In this document: piece after piece, positions 41,575 to 51,264 of the stretch
Position numbering within the stretch: position 1 is the stretch's first letter
How the letters are laid out: every line of letters begins with the position of its first letter
From: Verrucomicrobiia bacterium
GTDB lineage: Bacteria; Verrucomicrobiota; Verrucomicrobiia; Limisphaerales; Fontisphaeraceae
Assembly (NCBI GenBank): GCA_026414565.1
Contig: JAOAIT010000053.1
Location: 62,001 to 126,000, forward strand
Length of the DNA: 64,000 nt
Reading direction: 5' to 3'
Made by a program: the position numbers and the translations under genes
Notes under the pieces: generated by a model
The model's input: the letters and a program-made list of their open reading frames with translations, nothing else
Told to the model about the DNA's origin: nothing
The model's database searches: none

Positions 41575-42564
41575 TCAACCCGCTTCGTCCACGGTTTTGA
41601 AGAAGGCATCCAGGTTGGCCAACGGGGCGCGGGCTGGCACATCACAGCCGGAGGAGATGACAAAGTTTCTAAAGGTTTTTGTGGCGGAGAGGAGTTGGCG
41701 GGTTTTTTCGGCCACTTCGGATGGACTGGCCTGCACAAAGACGCCGGTAGGGTCCAAGTTGCCACAGAGCACCACGCCTTGCGGCGCTTGGGCGAGTGCC
41801 GCGGTGATGTCCATGGGGGCGCCGAAATGGAAGGTTTGGACTCCAGTCTCCCATAAAACGGGCAGATGCATAACTTTGGCGGCGCAATTATGGTAGATCA
41901 GCGCAAAAGCTGGGGAGGGCAGGGCCTCTACCAGTTGGCGGATATATGCGCAGGAAAACTCCTGCATCATGCGGGGGGAAAGAAGGCCGGCGGCTGGTTC
42001 GGCCATAATCACGCCGTCAGCGCCTTTCTCGTGGAAAGCCAGGAGGTAGCTACGCAAGAAGTCGGTGCTTTTTTGCAGCAAGGTGTGCATCAATTCGGGT
42101 TCGGTAACGATCAGCTCCATGGCCTCGCTGACGCCGGCCAGTCGCGCGGCCAGGGAGAAGGGCCCGATGCATCCGCCCAACACCAGGAATTGCGGGTAGT
42201 GACGCCGTAACCGGGCGACGGTCTCGAGGTAAACGGCGGTGCGCCGGGTGCCCGGTTGGGGGACTTCCAGGGCTTGCGCTTCTGCCAGCGTGGTGATTAA
42301 CCGGCCGGTAACTGAGGGCACTTCATCTTCGGATTCGTGCAAGGTGCAACCAAAGGCCTCGGCTTCTGCGCTCAAATCCATGGCCGAGAGGACAAAAGGC
42401 GTATGATACCGCAAGTGCAGGGCGGTCTGCGCTTGCAATTGAACCTCAGAATTGTGGGTTACTTCGCAGACCTTGTTCCGGGTCAGAGCCACGCCGGGGT
42501 AAACCGCGATGGGCATGGCCAACCGGCGGGGGGCGCTCAGGACGAATTGGTTGAAACAATGCAC
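41575..42564 (-). CDS. URO-D-family protein, probable cobamide-dependent methyltransferase-like
   Basis: 329 residues from a GTG start, with the uroporphyrinogen decarboxylase fold. Motifs include LGGCIGPFSLAARLAG, ADGVIMAEPAAGLLSP, IYHNCAAKVMH and FVISSGCDVPARAP. The His-Asn-Cys near residue 225 plus the late Cys near residue 306 match the His-x-Cys...Cys zinc site of MtaA/MtbA/CmuA-type methyltransferases, while true HemE enzymes lack it (family knowledge). So a methyl transfer to or from a corrinoid protein or thiol is more likely than haem synthesis. No corrinoid-binding partner is next to it. An alternative start is ATG 42516. Confidence 0.8.
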   Translation of the reverse strand: MHCFNQFVLSAPRRLAMPIAVYPGVALTRNKVCEVTHNSEVQLQAQTALHLRYHTPFVLSAMDLSAEAEAFGCTLHESEDEVPSVTGRLITTLAEAQALEVPQPGTRRTAVYLETVARLRRHYPQFLVLGGCIGPFSLAARLAGVSEAMELIVTEPELMHTLLQKSTDFLRSYLLAFHEKGADGVIMAEPAAGLLSPRMMQEFSCAYIRQLVEALPSPAFALIYHNCAAKVMHLPVLWETGVQTFHFGAPMDITAALAQAPQGVVLCGNLDPTGVFVQASPSEVAEKTRQLLSATKTFRNFVISSGCDVPARAPLANLDAFFKTVDEAG

Positions 42565-42660
42565 GGCGGGAAATTAAGGGAATGGGGCATGCGTGTCCAT
42601 CCTCCGGTGAATGGGCTGGGTCACAGCCCGGTAGGGAGTCCGAATTATGTCATGGTTTTG

Positions 42661-42693
42661 CGCAAAATGGTGAAATATATTCGCAAAATGGTG
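42661..42693. repeat. Two identical 12-bp direct repeats, 21 bp apart, before the LamG protein gene
   Basis: CGCAAAATGGTG occurs at 42661-42672 and again at 42682-42693. The 21-bp period equals two helix turns, so both copies face the same side of the DNA, as is common for paired binding sites. They lie 141 bases upstream of the start at 42834, in the 269-base gap 42565-42833, which is otherwise AT-rich from 42700 to 42745. Confidence 0.5.
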
Positions 42694-42749
42694 TTGATTT
42701 TTAACCGTTTTGAATTACTTAATTTTATTAACATATTACTTCCTACGCG

Positions 42750-42762
42750 CCTCGTCACGAGG
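42750..42762. repeat. 13-bp perfect palindrome upstream of the LamG protein gene
   Basis: CCTCGT, a central C, then ACGAGG. It follows an AT-rich tract in the same intergenic region and ends 71 bases before the start at 42834. It could be an operator; nothing else shows its use. Confidence 0.35.
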
Positions 42763-42833
42763 GCATTGTTTGCACACCAGGTGACAGGGTGGGCCGAGGA
42801 AGTGGGTGTTACAACCAATTGCGCTTGGTGTTT

Positions 42834-45800
42834 ATGAAAAGATTCGTTCTCAGCTTGGGCAGGTGGCACGGGTGGATGTTGTTGAGCGCGTTTCTCGCGT
42901 GGAGTCCGGCTCACGCCTATTACAACTTCCTGGTTAACCAGTACAACTTCGAGGAGGCCGTCAATGCCACGCTGGCCAATGACATTCTCAGCGGGGCCAA
43001 CGGTGAACTGCGCAATGGCGCGGCTTTTACCGGCAACGGCCAGTTGGTTTTCAACGACGGCATTGCCGTCACAGCGGCCCATGTGGCCTTGCCGGCGGGA
43101 TTGTTGAGCGGCTTAACCAATGTGACGGTGGAGGCCTGGGTGTATTGGACGGGCGGGGGCAACTGGCAGCGCATTTTCGACTTTGGGACGAGCACCGGCA
43201 CGGCGGGCAGGCATTATTTTCAGCTCACCCCCAATGCCAATGGCCAACGGCTGCGGTTTGTGGTGAGCACCAACGGCAACGCAAGCGGCGCCGAGCGCAT
43301 AGTGGAAGCCCCCAGCTTGCTGCCCATGAATCAGTGGGTGCATGTCGCGGTGAGCTACAACTACGAGGCGCGCGTGGCCACGTTGTACCTCAACGGCCAG
43401 CGGGTGGGTTATGGGGTGGCGGACATTCCTCTCAGCGCCATTGAACATACCAATGTCTGGCTGGGGCGCTCCCAGTATGCGGCGGATGCGTATTTCATGG
43501 GACGCATGGAAGAATTTCGGATTCACGCGGCGGCGTTGCGCGCGCCGGAGGTGGCGGCCAGCTACGCCAATGGCCCGGCCCTGGATGACGTGGATCCGGG
43601 CGCCTTGCAGGGGGTGCGCATCCAGGCTCCGCCGCTCTATGCCTGGAGCACGGCCCAACTGCGGGTGTTGGCGGATTTTGCGGCGGTGACCAATGTGGAC
43701 ATCACCGTGAACGAGGGCGTGCAATACGTCTCCAGTGATCCCACGGTCATAACCGTCAACAGCAACGGTGTGGTGCGGGCCTTGCGCGTCGGCTCGGCCA
43801 CCATTTCGGCCATCTATGGCACGATGACGGCGGCGGTGGTCCTGGAAGCCATGAATCCGGATCTGGCCGTGCTGCGGCATCGCTACAGCTTTAATGAGAA
43901 CGAGGGCACCACGGTGTTGGACTCCGTGGGCGGGGCGCATGGCATCGTAACCAATTACTTCAACAACAACGGGGGCGTCATCACCAATTTCTGGCGCGAG
44001 AGCGGCCGGTTGATTCTGGCGCAGGCGGGGACGAATGCTGCGTACGTGGATTTGCCCAACGGTTTGGTTTCACGCTATGCGGCTGTGACCTTGGAGATGT
44101 GGGTGGTGGCCAGCAACGCGCCAAGCTGGGCGCGGGTTTTTGATGTGGGCATGAGCACTGGCGGGGAGGGAGCGGGCGGGACGGGCACCAATTATCTATT
44201 TTTGGCGGCACAAAATCCGATTCGTTTCGAGAGCAAGCAGGTGGATGGCAACCCCAACATGGTGGTTTTGGGCGACAGCGCCTTTCCGGCCAACCGGCTG
44301 GTGCACGTCGTGTGCACTTATAACTACGCTCAAGGGGAGGCGCGTTTGTATGTGGACGGGCGGCTGGTGGGTTGGGGGGTGCCGGCCATGCCATTAAGCG
44401 CGCTGGCGGATTTGAATGTCTGGCTGGGGCGTTCCCAATATGCCGCCGATCCGGCTCTGCGTGGGGCGTTTGAGGAGTTCCGCATCTATGAGGGGACGCT
44501 ATCGCATGGTGATGTGGCGGCCAATTATGCCGCCGGCCCGGACACCCTCTCGAGCGGAGGCAACGAAGTGGCTTTGGCGCTGGTGGTCAACGAGACGATG
44601 TTTGATTTCCAGCAGGCGCGGGTTTTGATGACTTATGACAACGCGGCCAACGTGGACATTACCTTGGCACCGGGCGTGGTCTTCACCTCGGACAACCCAG
44701 CGGTGTTGCGTATTGGCGCCAATGGACAGCTTATTGGTATGCGCAACGGGACGGCCACGGTGACGGTGAGCTATCATGGTTTTACGGTGTCCCGCCCGGT
44801 GACGGTGCAGATGGGGTCTGCGCCGTTGGTGCATCGGTATGCGTTTAATGCGGCAAGCGGCAGCGTGGCGGAGGACTGCATTGGTGGAGCGCACGGTACG
44901 CTCCAGGGGGGAGCATCCTTTACTGGCAGCGGCGCGGTTACGCTGAACGGTTCCTCGGCTTATGTGGATTTGCCCAATGGCATCATTTCGCGTCTGAACG
45001 ATGCGACTTTTGAGGCGTGGATCATTTGGAATGGGGGCAGTGACTGGCAGCGGGTTTTCGACTTTGGCAGCAACAATAACGGCGAGGACAAACAGGCCAC
45101 TGGAGTTAACTACATTTTCTTTGCCCCACGGTCTGGATTGACGGGCAACCCCTCTGTGTTTGGCGGCCGCTGGCTGGGAGTGCCGGTGGACATGGCCATC
45201 CGCGGGCCGATTTTGCCCACGGGCACGCCGGTGCATGTGGCCTGCACCTTTGACTGGAGCCGCAAGGTGGCCCGCCTGTTCCTCAACGGGCAGTATGTGG
45301 GATTTGAAATCCCTGCCAGGCCGCTGGCGAGCATAGACGATTTCAATAACTGGCTGGGCCGTTCACAATTTGCCGATCCTTATTTCAACGGCCAGATTCT
45401 CGACTTTCGCATTTACAACACCAGCCTGCGGGCGCCGGAGATTGCCGCCAATGCGGCCGCCGGCCCCAATGTGGGCGTGTTGCAGAACCCGGGAGCCCTG
45501 ACGGCGCTGCGTTTGACGGTCAACACCAATCAGTTTGTGGCGTGGCAGGTGGGGCAGTTGACGGCGCGGGCGGACTTTGCCAATGCCCTGGATGTGAATG
45601 TAACGGTGGGGGATGGCGTGGTATATACCTCCAGCGATCCCGCGGTGGCGGTGGTGAGCGATCTGGGCCGCATTCAAACGCTGGCTCCGGGTACCACCAC
45701 CATCACGGCGCGTTATCCAGGCAGCGATCTTACGGCTTCGGTCGAAATTACGGTGATGGCTGCTCCGGCTCCGGTGGCTGCGGGCACTTTGTATGTGGAT

Positions 45801-48800
45801 TTGCGGGCCACCAATGTCTCCGCGGTGAGCACCACCTGGATCAATGAAGGCACGCTGGGGCATTTCACCCGCCAGGGCACGGCCACCATTGAAACTCCAC
45901 CGGGCACGGCATTCCCGGGGGTGTTCTTCAATGGTTCGCTGGCGTACGTGGGGCCGGCCGCGGGTGCGGACTTGGCCGGCAACAGCGATCGTTCCGTTGA
46001 AGTTTGGGTCTTGAATCCGGCCATCGCCACCGAGGAAACGCTGGTTTCCATGGGGGCCCGCAGCCTGGGTGACCGGCAGAACGCCTCATTCAACTATGGC
46101 AGCAGCACGGGAGCCAGCGGGTATGGGGCGATTGGTTTCTGGGGGGCGGCGAATGATGTGGGCTGGCCGGATTCGGCCAGCATACCTGCCGCGGGGCAGT
46201 GGCACCACATTGTGTATACTTACAACGGGGCCCGATTGGCCTCCGTTTATGTCAATGGACGGCTGGTGACATCCAAGACCATTGGCGGAGATCTAGCCAC
46301 GGATCCGAATCGGACCATCAACATTGGTGCGCAGCGCTCGGGCTCCTCCGTCAATCAGTTGTATTTCAGCGGCTACATCAATGCCGTACGGGTGCACGGG
46401 GGATTGCTAAGCCCCGAGCAGGTGCAGACCAATTATCTGGCCGGGCCGGTGCGCCCGGCGGTCAGCGTCCTGGCATTGGCGGCCTTCAACGTGCGGACCA
46501 ATGCCGCCGAGCTGCGCGGCCAGTTATTGGGCATGACTGCGCCCAGTGCGGTGTCGGTTTATTATGGCCGGACCGATGCCGGCGCGGCCAAACAGGGTTG
46601 GGAGGGCGTGGCTGAGCTTGGGTTTATTCCGTGGGGAAACTTTGTGGCTCCCGTCAGTGGTCTGCAGCCGGGCACGCGCTATTATTTCCGTGTTTATGGC
46701 AGCAACAGCGTGGGTGAGGCCTGGTCTGCGGCGGCTTCCTTTGTCACTTATGGCCCGGCGTGGGTGGAGAACGTGCGCCTAAAGACGTTGACTCCTGCCT
46801 ATGCTCATGTGGCCGGCCGGTTGGTGGCCACCAATGGCCTGCCCACCGAGGCGCGGCTCTATTGGGGCACTGCGGACGGGGGCACGGAGGCGACCGCCTG
46901 GCAAAATGTGGTCAATCTGGGGTTGCAGCCGGCGGGAGAGCTGGTGGCGAAAATTACCGGATTGCAGGCGGGCACCACGTATTACTATCGGTGGTCGGCG
47001 GTCAATGAAGGTGGGCAATCCTGGGCCCCGGAGACGCGCAGCTTTGTCCCACAGGCCTTCCAACCGCTGGGGTACGCTTACGTCATGCGCCATACTCTGG
47101 CAGGTTACACGCGCAGCACCACGCTGACCAACTTCCCGGTGCTCATCCGGCTCAATGAAAACATACCCGGGTTCCGATACAGCCAATTCCTCTCCGGCGC
47201 CGCCGATTTGCGGTTCACCGAGCCCAATGGCGCGGAGTTGAATTATGAAATCGAGAGTTGGAATCCGGCTGGGGATTCCTTTGTGTGGGTGCAGGTGCCG
47301 GAGTTGTCTGCCGGGGCTTATATTGACATGTACTGGGGCAAGGCGGGCATACCCACGCCGGCCTACACCACCAACGGGGCCACGTGGAACGATGGTTTTG
47401 CGGGGGTATGGCACATGACCAACGCGGTGGTCAAAGACTCCTCGCCCAACAGTTACCATGCCAACTACGTTAACAATCCGCAAAACATCACCAACGTGGC
47501 AGGCATCATCGGGCCGGCGCAGGAATATGCCGGCACGGCCAACAGTTACACGGCGGTGGGGGTGATCAATTTTACCAATCTCACCCTGTCGGCCTGGGTG
47601 TGGTGCACCGATGCCAGCCGGGACGGCATGTTTATGTGCAAGGACGGGACTCCAGCGTTGAACTATGGGGATCTTTATTTCTGGCAGCAGGGGGCCAACT
47701 TGCGTATGGAAGTGTACAACTGGGGGGGAGATGTGCAGATTCCGCTGGCCAACGCCGGCGGACCGGGGCGTTGGATTCATTTGGCGGCCACTATCAATGG
47801 CCTGCGGCATGAGTTTTACACCAACGGGGCCCTGGCGGGGGTGTGGTACAAGGCGGGGCCGGGGGTGAATAACAATCAATTCCAACTGGCCGGCTCCATG
47901 AAACAAACGGGACGTCATCACAAGGGCCGTCTTGATGAAATGCGGGCGGAATGGGTGGCGCGGCCGGCGGACTGGATCTGGGCTTGTTATCAAAACCAAA
48001 CCGCGCCGAATCAGTTTGTGCAGGCCGGCCAGGTGGTGCTGCGGCCGTTGCCGTTGGCCTTTGCGGCGCCCGCTGTGCAGGACATTACGCCCACCACGGC
48101 CAACGCCACCGTGCGGGTGCTGTCGGACGGCGGCAACGGAGCAACCGCCTGGGGGGTGGCATGGGGATTGACCCCTCAGCCTGCGGATAATTTCGCGGTG
48201 ACCGCTGGGTTTACCAACGCGCCTTTTGAGGCGGCGTTTACCCTCTCGAATTTGCTGCCGGGGACGCGGTATTACGTACGCGGCTTTGCCAGCAATGCCG
48301 TGGAGGGCGTGGTAGCCTCGGTGGACAGCGAATTCTACACGGAGCCGCTGCCGGCGACGGATGTAGCCTTCAGTCAGGTCCAAAATCGGGCCCTCACGGT
48401 GAGCTGGACGCCGGGGGTGGGCAGTAGCCGCTCGCTGGTGCTGATGCGCGAAGGGGCGCCGGTGACGGCGACGCCCGGCGATGGTCTCAGTTACGCCGCC
48501 CATGCCACCTTTGGACGGGGCGCCGTCATGCCGGATGGTTCGTATGTGGTTTATTCGGGTACGGGCAATTCGGTGACGGTGACGGATTTGAACAAGAACA
48601 CCCCTTATTACGTGGCGGTTTATGCCGCAGCGGGTGAGGGGACACTGGTCAATTACCAGGTCTTGACACCTGCCGAAGGCCGGCAGACCACGGCCAATGA
48701 GGCGCTGCTGGAAGTGGCGGGCGAGTTGTTGATTGACCTGAACGTCACCCGTGGATTGCAGGGCAATGCGTTGGGGCAGGTCACCAACTGGTTGAACTTT

Positions 48801-51149
48801 GGCACCGCCGGTGGCGGATTCAACCTGGATGGGGCCATCAGCACGGCGCCCATTTATGGCGTCACCGGCGGCCAGCCGGCGCTGAATTTCAATGGCTCGC
48901 AACATCTCAAGGCCACCATCCCCGCGCCGCCACAAATTACGGGCCGCCAAAACGGCATCGGCCGCAGTTTCAGCGTCGAGTATTGGGTGTTCAATCCGGC
49001 CGTAAGCGCGGAAGAATGGGTCTTTAGCTGGGCGCGGCGCGGGGGTCCGGATGGCACCTATGCAGCGGTCGGGTATGGCAGCCACGGCTCGTGGGGATTG
49101 GCCGCGCACTGGGGCGCGCCGGACCTGGCTTTTGGCGAGGGCCTTGGCCCGACGGGCGAACCCTCGATGCCGTCGGCCGGGCAATGGCACCATATTGTGG
49201 TGACCTATGACGGCACGTGGCAGCGGGCTTATGTGGACGGTGTGCTGAACGCCCAGGAAACCAAGAACCTGAATATATATTCGGGCGATCCGATGACGCT
49301 GGGACAGCCTTACGAGTCGAGTTATGCTTACAGCAGCTCAGGCATATCCTTCTCCGGCGCACTGGCTGCTTTACGGGTACACAGTCAGGCCCTGACGCCG
49401 GGACAGGTGCGCGACAATTACCAGTTGGGCATCAGCCTGGGCGCGGGAGTGCCGGTGGCCATACTAGGTCAACCGGAATCGCTGGTGGCGGCGGAGTTTT
49501 CTGCGGCCACGTTCAAGGTGTTTGCCGTGGGCACCGAACCGGTGACCTATCAATGGTATCGTAACGGCAGCGTGGTGGAGGGAGCCACCGCCCCCAATCT
49601 CCGCATTCCGGTGACGCGGATGAGTGACGACGGCGCGCAATTCTACTGCGTGGCGCAAAATGAGATCAATGGCCGGGTGTACACGGCCACCAGCGCCGTC
49701 GTGACGCTGACCGTTAAAACGGCGGCCGGGAGCCTGGTGCATCGCTACAGCTTCACCACCGGAGCGGAAGACTCGGTGGGCGGTGCGCATGGTGAGTTGA
49801 TGGGAGCGGCCACGGTAGCCAATGGCGCCGTGGCGCTGAATGGCACGGCGGGCACGTTTGTGAACCTGCCGGGGGGATTGATGAGCAATTACGCCGCGAT
49901 CACTTTTGAGTTCTGGGCCAGCTTTGGCCCCAATGGCAACTGGGCGCGGGTGTTTGACTTTGGTGACCAGAACCCCAGCAGCCTGGGCCGTTACTATGTG
50001 ATGTTCACGCCGCACAGCGGGGCGGGGGATACACGCATGAGTTATGGGGATGCGGATCCCGGTTACTTGCACGAGCTGTTGGTGACTCGAGCCGGGGTGT
50101 TGGATGGCCAGTCGAATGTGCATGTGGCGTGTGTCTATGATCCGCCCAACGGCGTCATGCGGATGCACATTAATGGCCAGTTGGTCGGCAGCACGGCGCT
50201 GGATTTCCCGCTTAGTTCCATCCGCAACGTCAAATCGTGGCTGGGCAAGGCCTTGTACGAGGGGGATGCGCCGCTGAATGGGTCCATTGACGAATTCCGC
50301 ATCTACAATACCGCGCTGCCGGCCGAGCGCATTCGCCAGAGCTACGAATTGGGGCCGGACGTGCTGCTGCCGGCGGAGGCGGTGACCATCCTTTCGCAAC
50401 CGGTCAGCCGCACCAATCTGGTGGGCGAATCGGTGGTTTTCGAGGTGACGGCCACCTCAATTTATCCCCTGGAGTATCAATGGTACTTTGGGAATGCGGC
50501 CATTGCAGGGGCCACGCAGCGGACCTTGAGCCTGGGCCCGGTGGGTTTGAACCACAGCGGGACCTATTATGTAGTGTTGAGCAATGCGGCCGGTGTGGTG
50601 ACCAGCGCGGTGGCCACCCTTGCGGTCATCAGCCCGGTGACGGCGGGCGATGATGGTCCCTATGCCGTGGTCAATCATCAGCCGAGCTTCTTCTCCTTCG
50701 GGCAATTGTTGGCCAATGACGCCGCCGGCCCGCAGGCCGTATTGACGGTGGTGGCGGTGGACGGCGTGAGCACCAACGGGGCCGTGATTAGCACCAACGC
50801 CGCGGGCGTGACTTACACGCCGGTGCCGGGTTATACTGGGGAAGATTTGTTCACCTACTCCGTGAGCGACGGCCAGGGAGGGCTGGCCTCCGCTCGAGTG
50901 CGTTTGTGGGTGGTTGCCGGGGAGATCCCGGCACAGGATCACGTCAGCTTGGCGGTGGCCCCTGGCCAGGTACAAATCCGGTTCAAGGGCACGCCAGGGG
51001 TGGTGTACGAAGTGCAGCGTGCCGAACAGATTCAGGGGCCGTGGCAGATGATGCGACAGATAATCTGTCCGGCCCACGGGTTGATCGAGTTTAGGGATGT
51101 TGAACCGCCTGCCTCGGCCGGCTTTTATCGAGTGGTAAGCCGGCCTTAA
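42834..51149 (+). CDS. Giant secreted LamG/Ig/FN3 protein (2771 residues)
   Basis: Signal peptide MKRFVLSLGRWHGWMLLSAF... ending SPAHA, which fixes the ATG at 42834. Domains by approximate residue: LamG 33-250; Big_2-type Ig 258-340; LamG 345-565; Ig 580-660; LamG 664-880; Ig 890-975; LamG-like 985-1203; two FN3-like domains 1210-1400; DUF2341 plus LamG 1415-1730 (TNFPVLIRLNENIPGF and SFVWVQVPELSAGAYIDMYW, a CBM-like pair); FN3-like 1740-1950; LamG 1962-2200; Ig 2205-2295 (EPVTYQWYRNG); LamG 2300-2510; Ig 2515-2600; cadherin-like 2603-2696; and the shared C-terminal module ending GFYRVVSRP. Each early LamG carries W-L-G-R-S-Q-Y/F. Probably a surface glycan-binding or adhesive protein (inference); no catalytic domain seen. 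A terminator follows. Confidence 0.9.
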   Translation: MKRFVLSLGRWHGWMLLSAFLAWSPAHAYYNFLVNQYNFEEAVNATLANDILSGANGELRNGAAFTGNGQLVFNDGIAVTAAHVALPAGLLSGLTNVTVEAWVYWTGGGNWQRIFDFGTSTGTAGRHYFQLTPNANGQRLRFVVSTNGNASGAERIVEAPSLLPMNQWVHVAVSYNYEARVATLYLNGQRVGYGVADIPLSAIEHTNVWLGRSQYAADAYFMGRMEEFRIHAAALRAPEVAASYANGPALDDVDPGALQGVRIQAPPLYAWSTAQLRVLADFAAVTNVDITVNEGVQYVSSDPTVITVNSNGVVRALRVGSATISAIYGTMTAAVVLEAMNPDLAVLRHRYSFNENEGTTVLDSVGGAHGIVTNYFNNNGGVITNFWRESGRLILAQAGTNAAYVDLPNGLVSRYAAVTLEMWVVASNAPSWARVFDVGMSTGGEGAGGTGTNYLFLAAQNPIRFESKQVDGNPNMVVLGDSAFPANRLVHVVCTYNYAQGEARLYVDGRLVGWGVPAMPLSALADLNVWLGRSQYAADPALRGAFEEFRIYEGTLSHGDVAANYAAGPDTLSSGGNEVALALVVNETMFDFQQARVLMTYDNAANVDITLAPGVVFTSDNPAVLRIGANGQLIGMRNGTATVTVSYHGFTVSRPVTVQMGSAPLVHRYAFNAASGSVAEDCIGGAHGTLQGGASFTGSGAVTLNGSSAYVDLPNGIISRLNDATFEAWIIWNGGSDWQRVFDFGSNNNGEDKQATGVNYIFFAPRSGLTGNPSVFGGRWLGVPVDMAIRGPILPTGTPVHVACTFDWSRKVARLFLNGQYVGFEIPARPLASIDDFNNWLGRSQFADPYFNGQILDFRIYNTSLRAPEIAANAAAGPNVGVLQNPGALTALRLTVNTNQFVAWQVGQLTARADFANALDVNVTVGDGVVYTSSDPAVAVVSDLGRIQTLAPGTTTITARYPGSDLTASVEITVMAAPAPVAAGTLYVDLRATNVSAVSTTWINEGTLGHFTRQGTATIETPPGTAFPGVFFNGSLAYVGPAAGADLAGNSDRSVEVWVLNPAIATEETLVSMGARSLGDRQNASFNYGSSTGASGYGAIGFWGAANDVGWPDSASIPAAGQWHHIVYTYNGARLASVYVNGRLVTSKTIGGDLATDPNRTINIGAQRSGSSVNQLYFSGYINAVRVHGGLLSPEQVQTNYLAGPVRPAVSVLALAAFNVRTNAAELRGQLLGMTAPSAVSVYYGRTDAGAAKQGWEGVAELGFIPWGNFVAPVSGLQPGTRYYFRVYGSNSVGEAWSAAASFVTYGPAWVENVRLKTLTPAYAHVAGRLVATNGLPTEARLYWGTADGGTEATAWQNVVNLGLQPAGELVAKITGLQAGTTYYYRWSAVNEGGQSWAPETRSFVPQAFQPLGYAYVMRHTLAGYTRSTTLTNFPVLIRLNENIPGFRYSQFLSGAADLRFTEPNGAELNYEIESWNPAGDSFVWVQVPELSAGAYIDMYWGKAGIPTPAYTTNGATWNDGFAGVWHMTNAVVKDSSPNSYHANYVNNPQNITNVAGIIGPAQEYAGTANSYTAVGVINFTNLTLSAWVWCTDASRDGMFMCKDGTPALNYGDLYFWQQGANLRMEVYNWGGDVQIPLANAGGPGRWIHLAATINGLRHEFYTNGALAGVWYKAGPGVNNNQFQLAGSMKQTGRHHKGRLDEMRAEWVARPADWIWACYQNQTAPNQFVQAGQVVLRPLPLAFAAPAVQDITPTTANATVRVLSDGGNGATAWGVAWGLTPQPADNFAVTAGFTNAPFEAAFTLSNLLPGTRYYVRGFASNAVEGVVASVDSEFYTEPLPATDVAFSQVQNRALTVSWTPGVGSSRSLVLMREGAPVTATPGDGLSYAAHATFGRGAVMPDGSYVVYSGTGNSVTVTDLNKNTPYYVAVYAAAGEGTLVNYQVLTPAEGRQTTANEALLEVAGELLIDLNVTRGLQGNALGQVTNWLNFGTAGGGFNLDGAISTAPIYGVTGGQPALNFNGSQHLKATIPAPPQITGRQNGIGRSFSVEYWVFNPAVSAEEWVFSWARRGGPDGTYAAVGYGSHGSWGLAAHWGAPDLAFGEGLGPTGEPSMPSAGQWHHIVVTYDGTWQRAYVDGVLNAQETKNLNIYSGDPMTLGQPYESSYAYSSSGISFSGALAALRVHSQALTPGQVRDNYQLGISLGAGVPVAILGQPESLVAAEFSAATFKVFAVGTEPVTYQWYRNGSVVEGATAPNLRIPVTRMSDDGAQFYCVAQNEINGRVYTATSAVVTLTVKTAAGSLVHRYSFTTGAEDSVGGAHGELMGAATVANGAVALNGTAGTFVNLPGGLMSNYAAITFEFWASFGPNGNWARVFDFGDQNPSSLGRYYVMFTPHSGAGDTRMSYGDADPGYLHELLVTRAGVLDGQSNVHVACVYDPPNGVMRMHINGQLVGSTALDFPLSSIRNVKSWLGKALYEGDAPLNGSIDEFRIYNTALPAERIRQSYELGPDVLLPAEAVTILSQPVSRTNLVGESVVFEVTATSIYPLEYQWYFGNAAIAGATQRTLSLGPVGLNHSGTYYVVLSNAAGVVTSAVATLAVISPVTAGDDGPYAVVNHQPSFFSFGQLLANDAAGPQAVLTVVAVDGVSTNGAVISTNAAGVTYTPVPGYTGEDLFTYSVSDGQGGLASARVRLWVVAGEIPAQDHVSLAVAPGQVQIRFKGTPGVVYEVQRAEQIQGPWQMMRQIICPAHGLIEFRDVEPPASAGFYRVVSRP

Positions 51150-51201
51150 GTTGCGGCGCGTGGGGTCAAGCACGTGGAGCTAAACATGCCACGGCTGGCG
51201 C

Positions 51202-51242
51202 GCGGGATGGTTGGCGTGGGTTGCCGACCATCCCGCCGTTTT
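51202..51242 (+). terminator. Rho-independent-type terminator between the two giant genes
   Basis: GCGGGATGGTTGGC (51202-51215) pairs with GCCGACCATCCCGC (51223-51236), fourteen pairs with one T-G wobble, around a seven-base loop. A short run of four T follows two bases later. It lies 52 bases after the LamG protein's stop and 22 bases before the next gene's start. Confidence 0.7.
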
Positions 51243-51264
51243 GGCCGGGGGCAAAAATGATGGT

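Noticed and set aside
46779-49193. Long antisense frame of about 800 codons on the minus strand
   Set aside because: Composition is Arg, His, Pro and Gly rich with no recognisable motif. The plus-strand protein there has clear domains, and GC-rich third positions often keep the antisense frame open.
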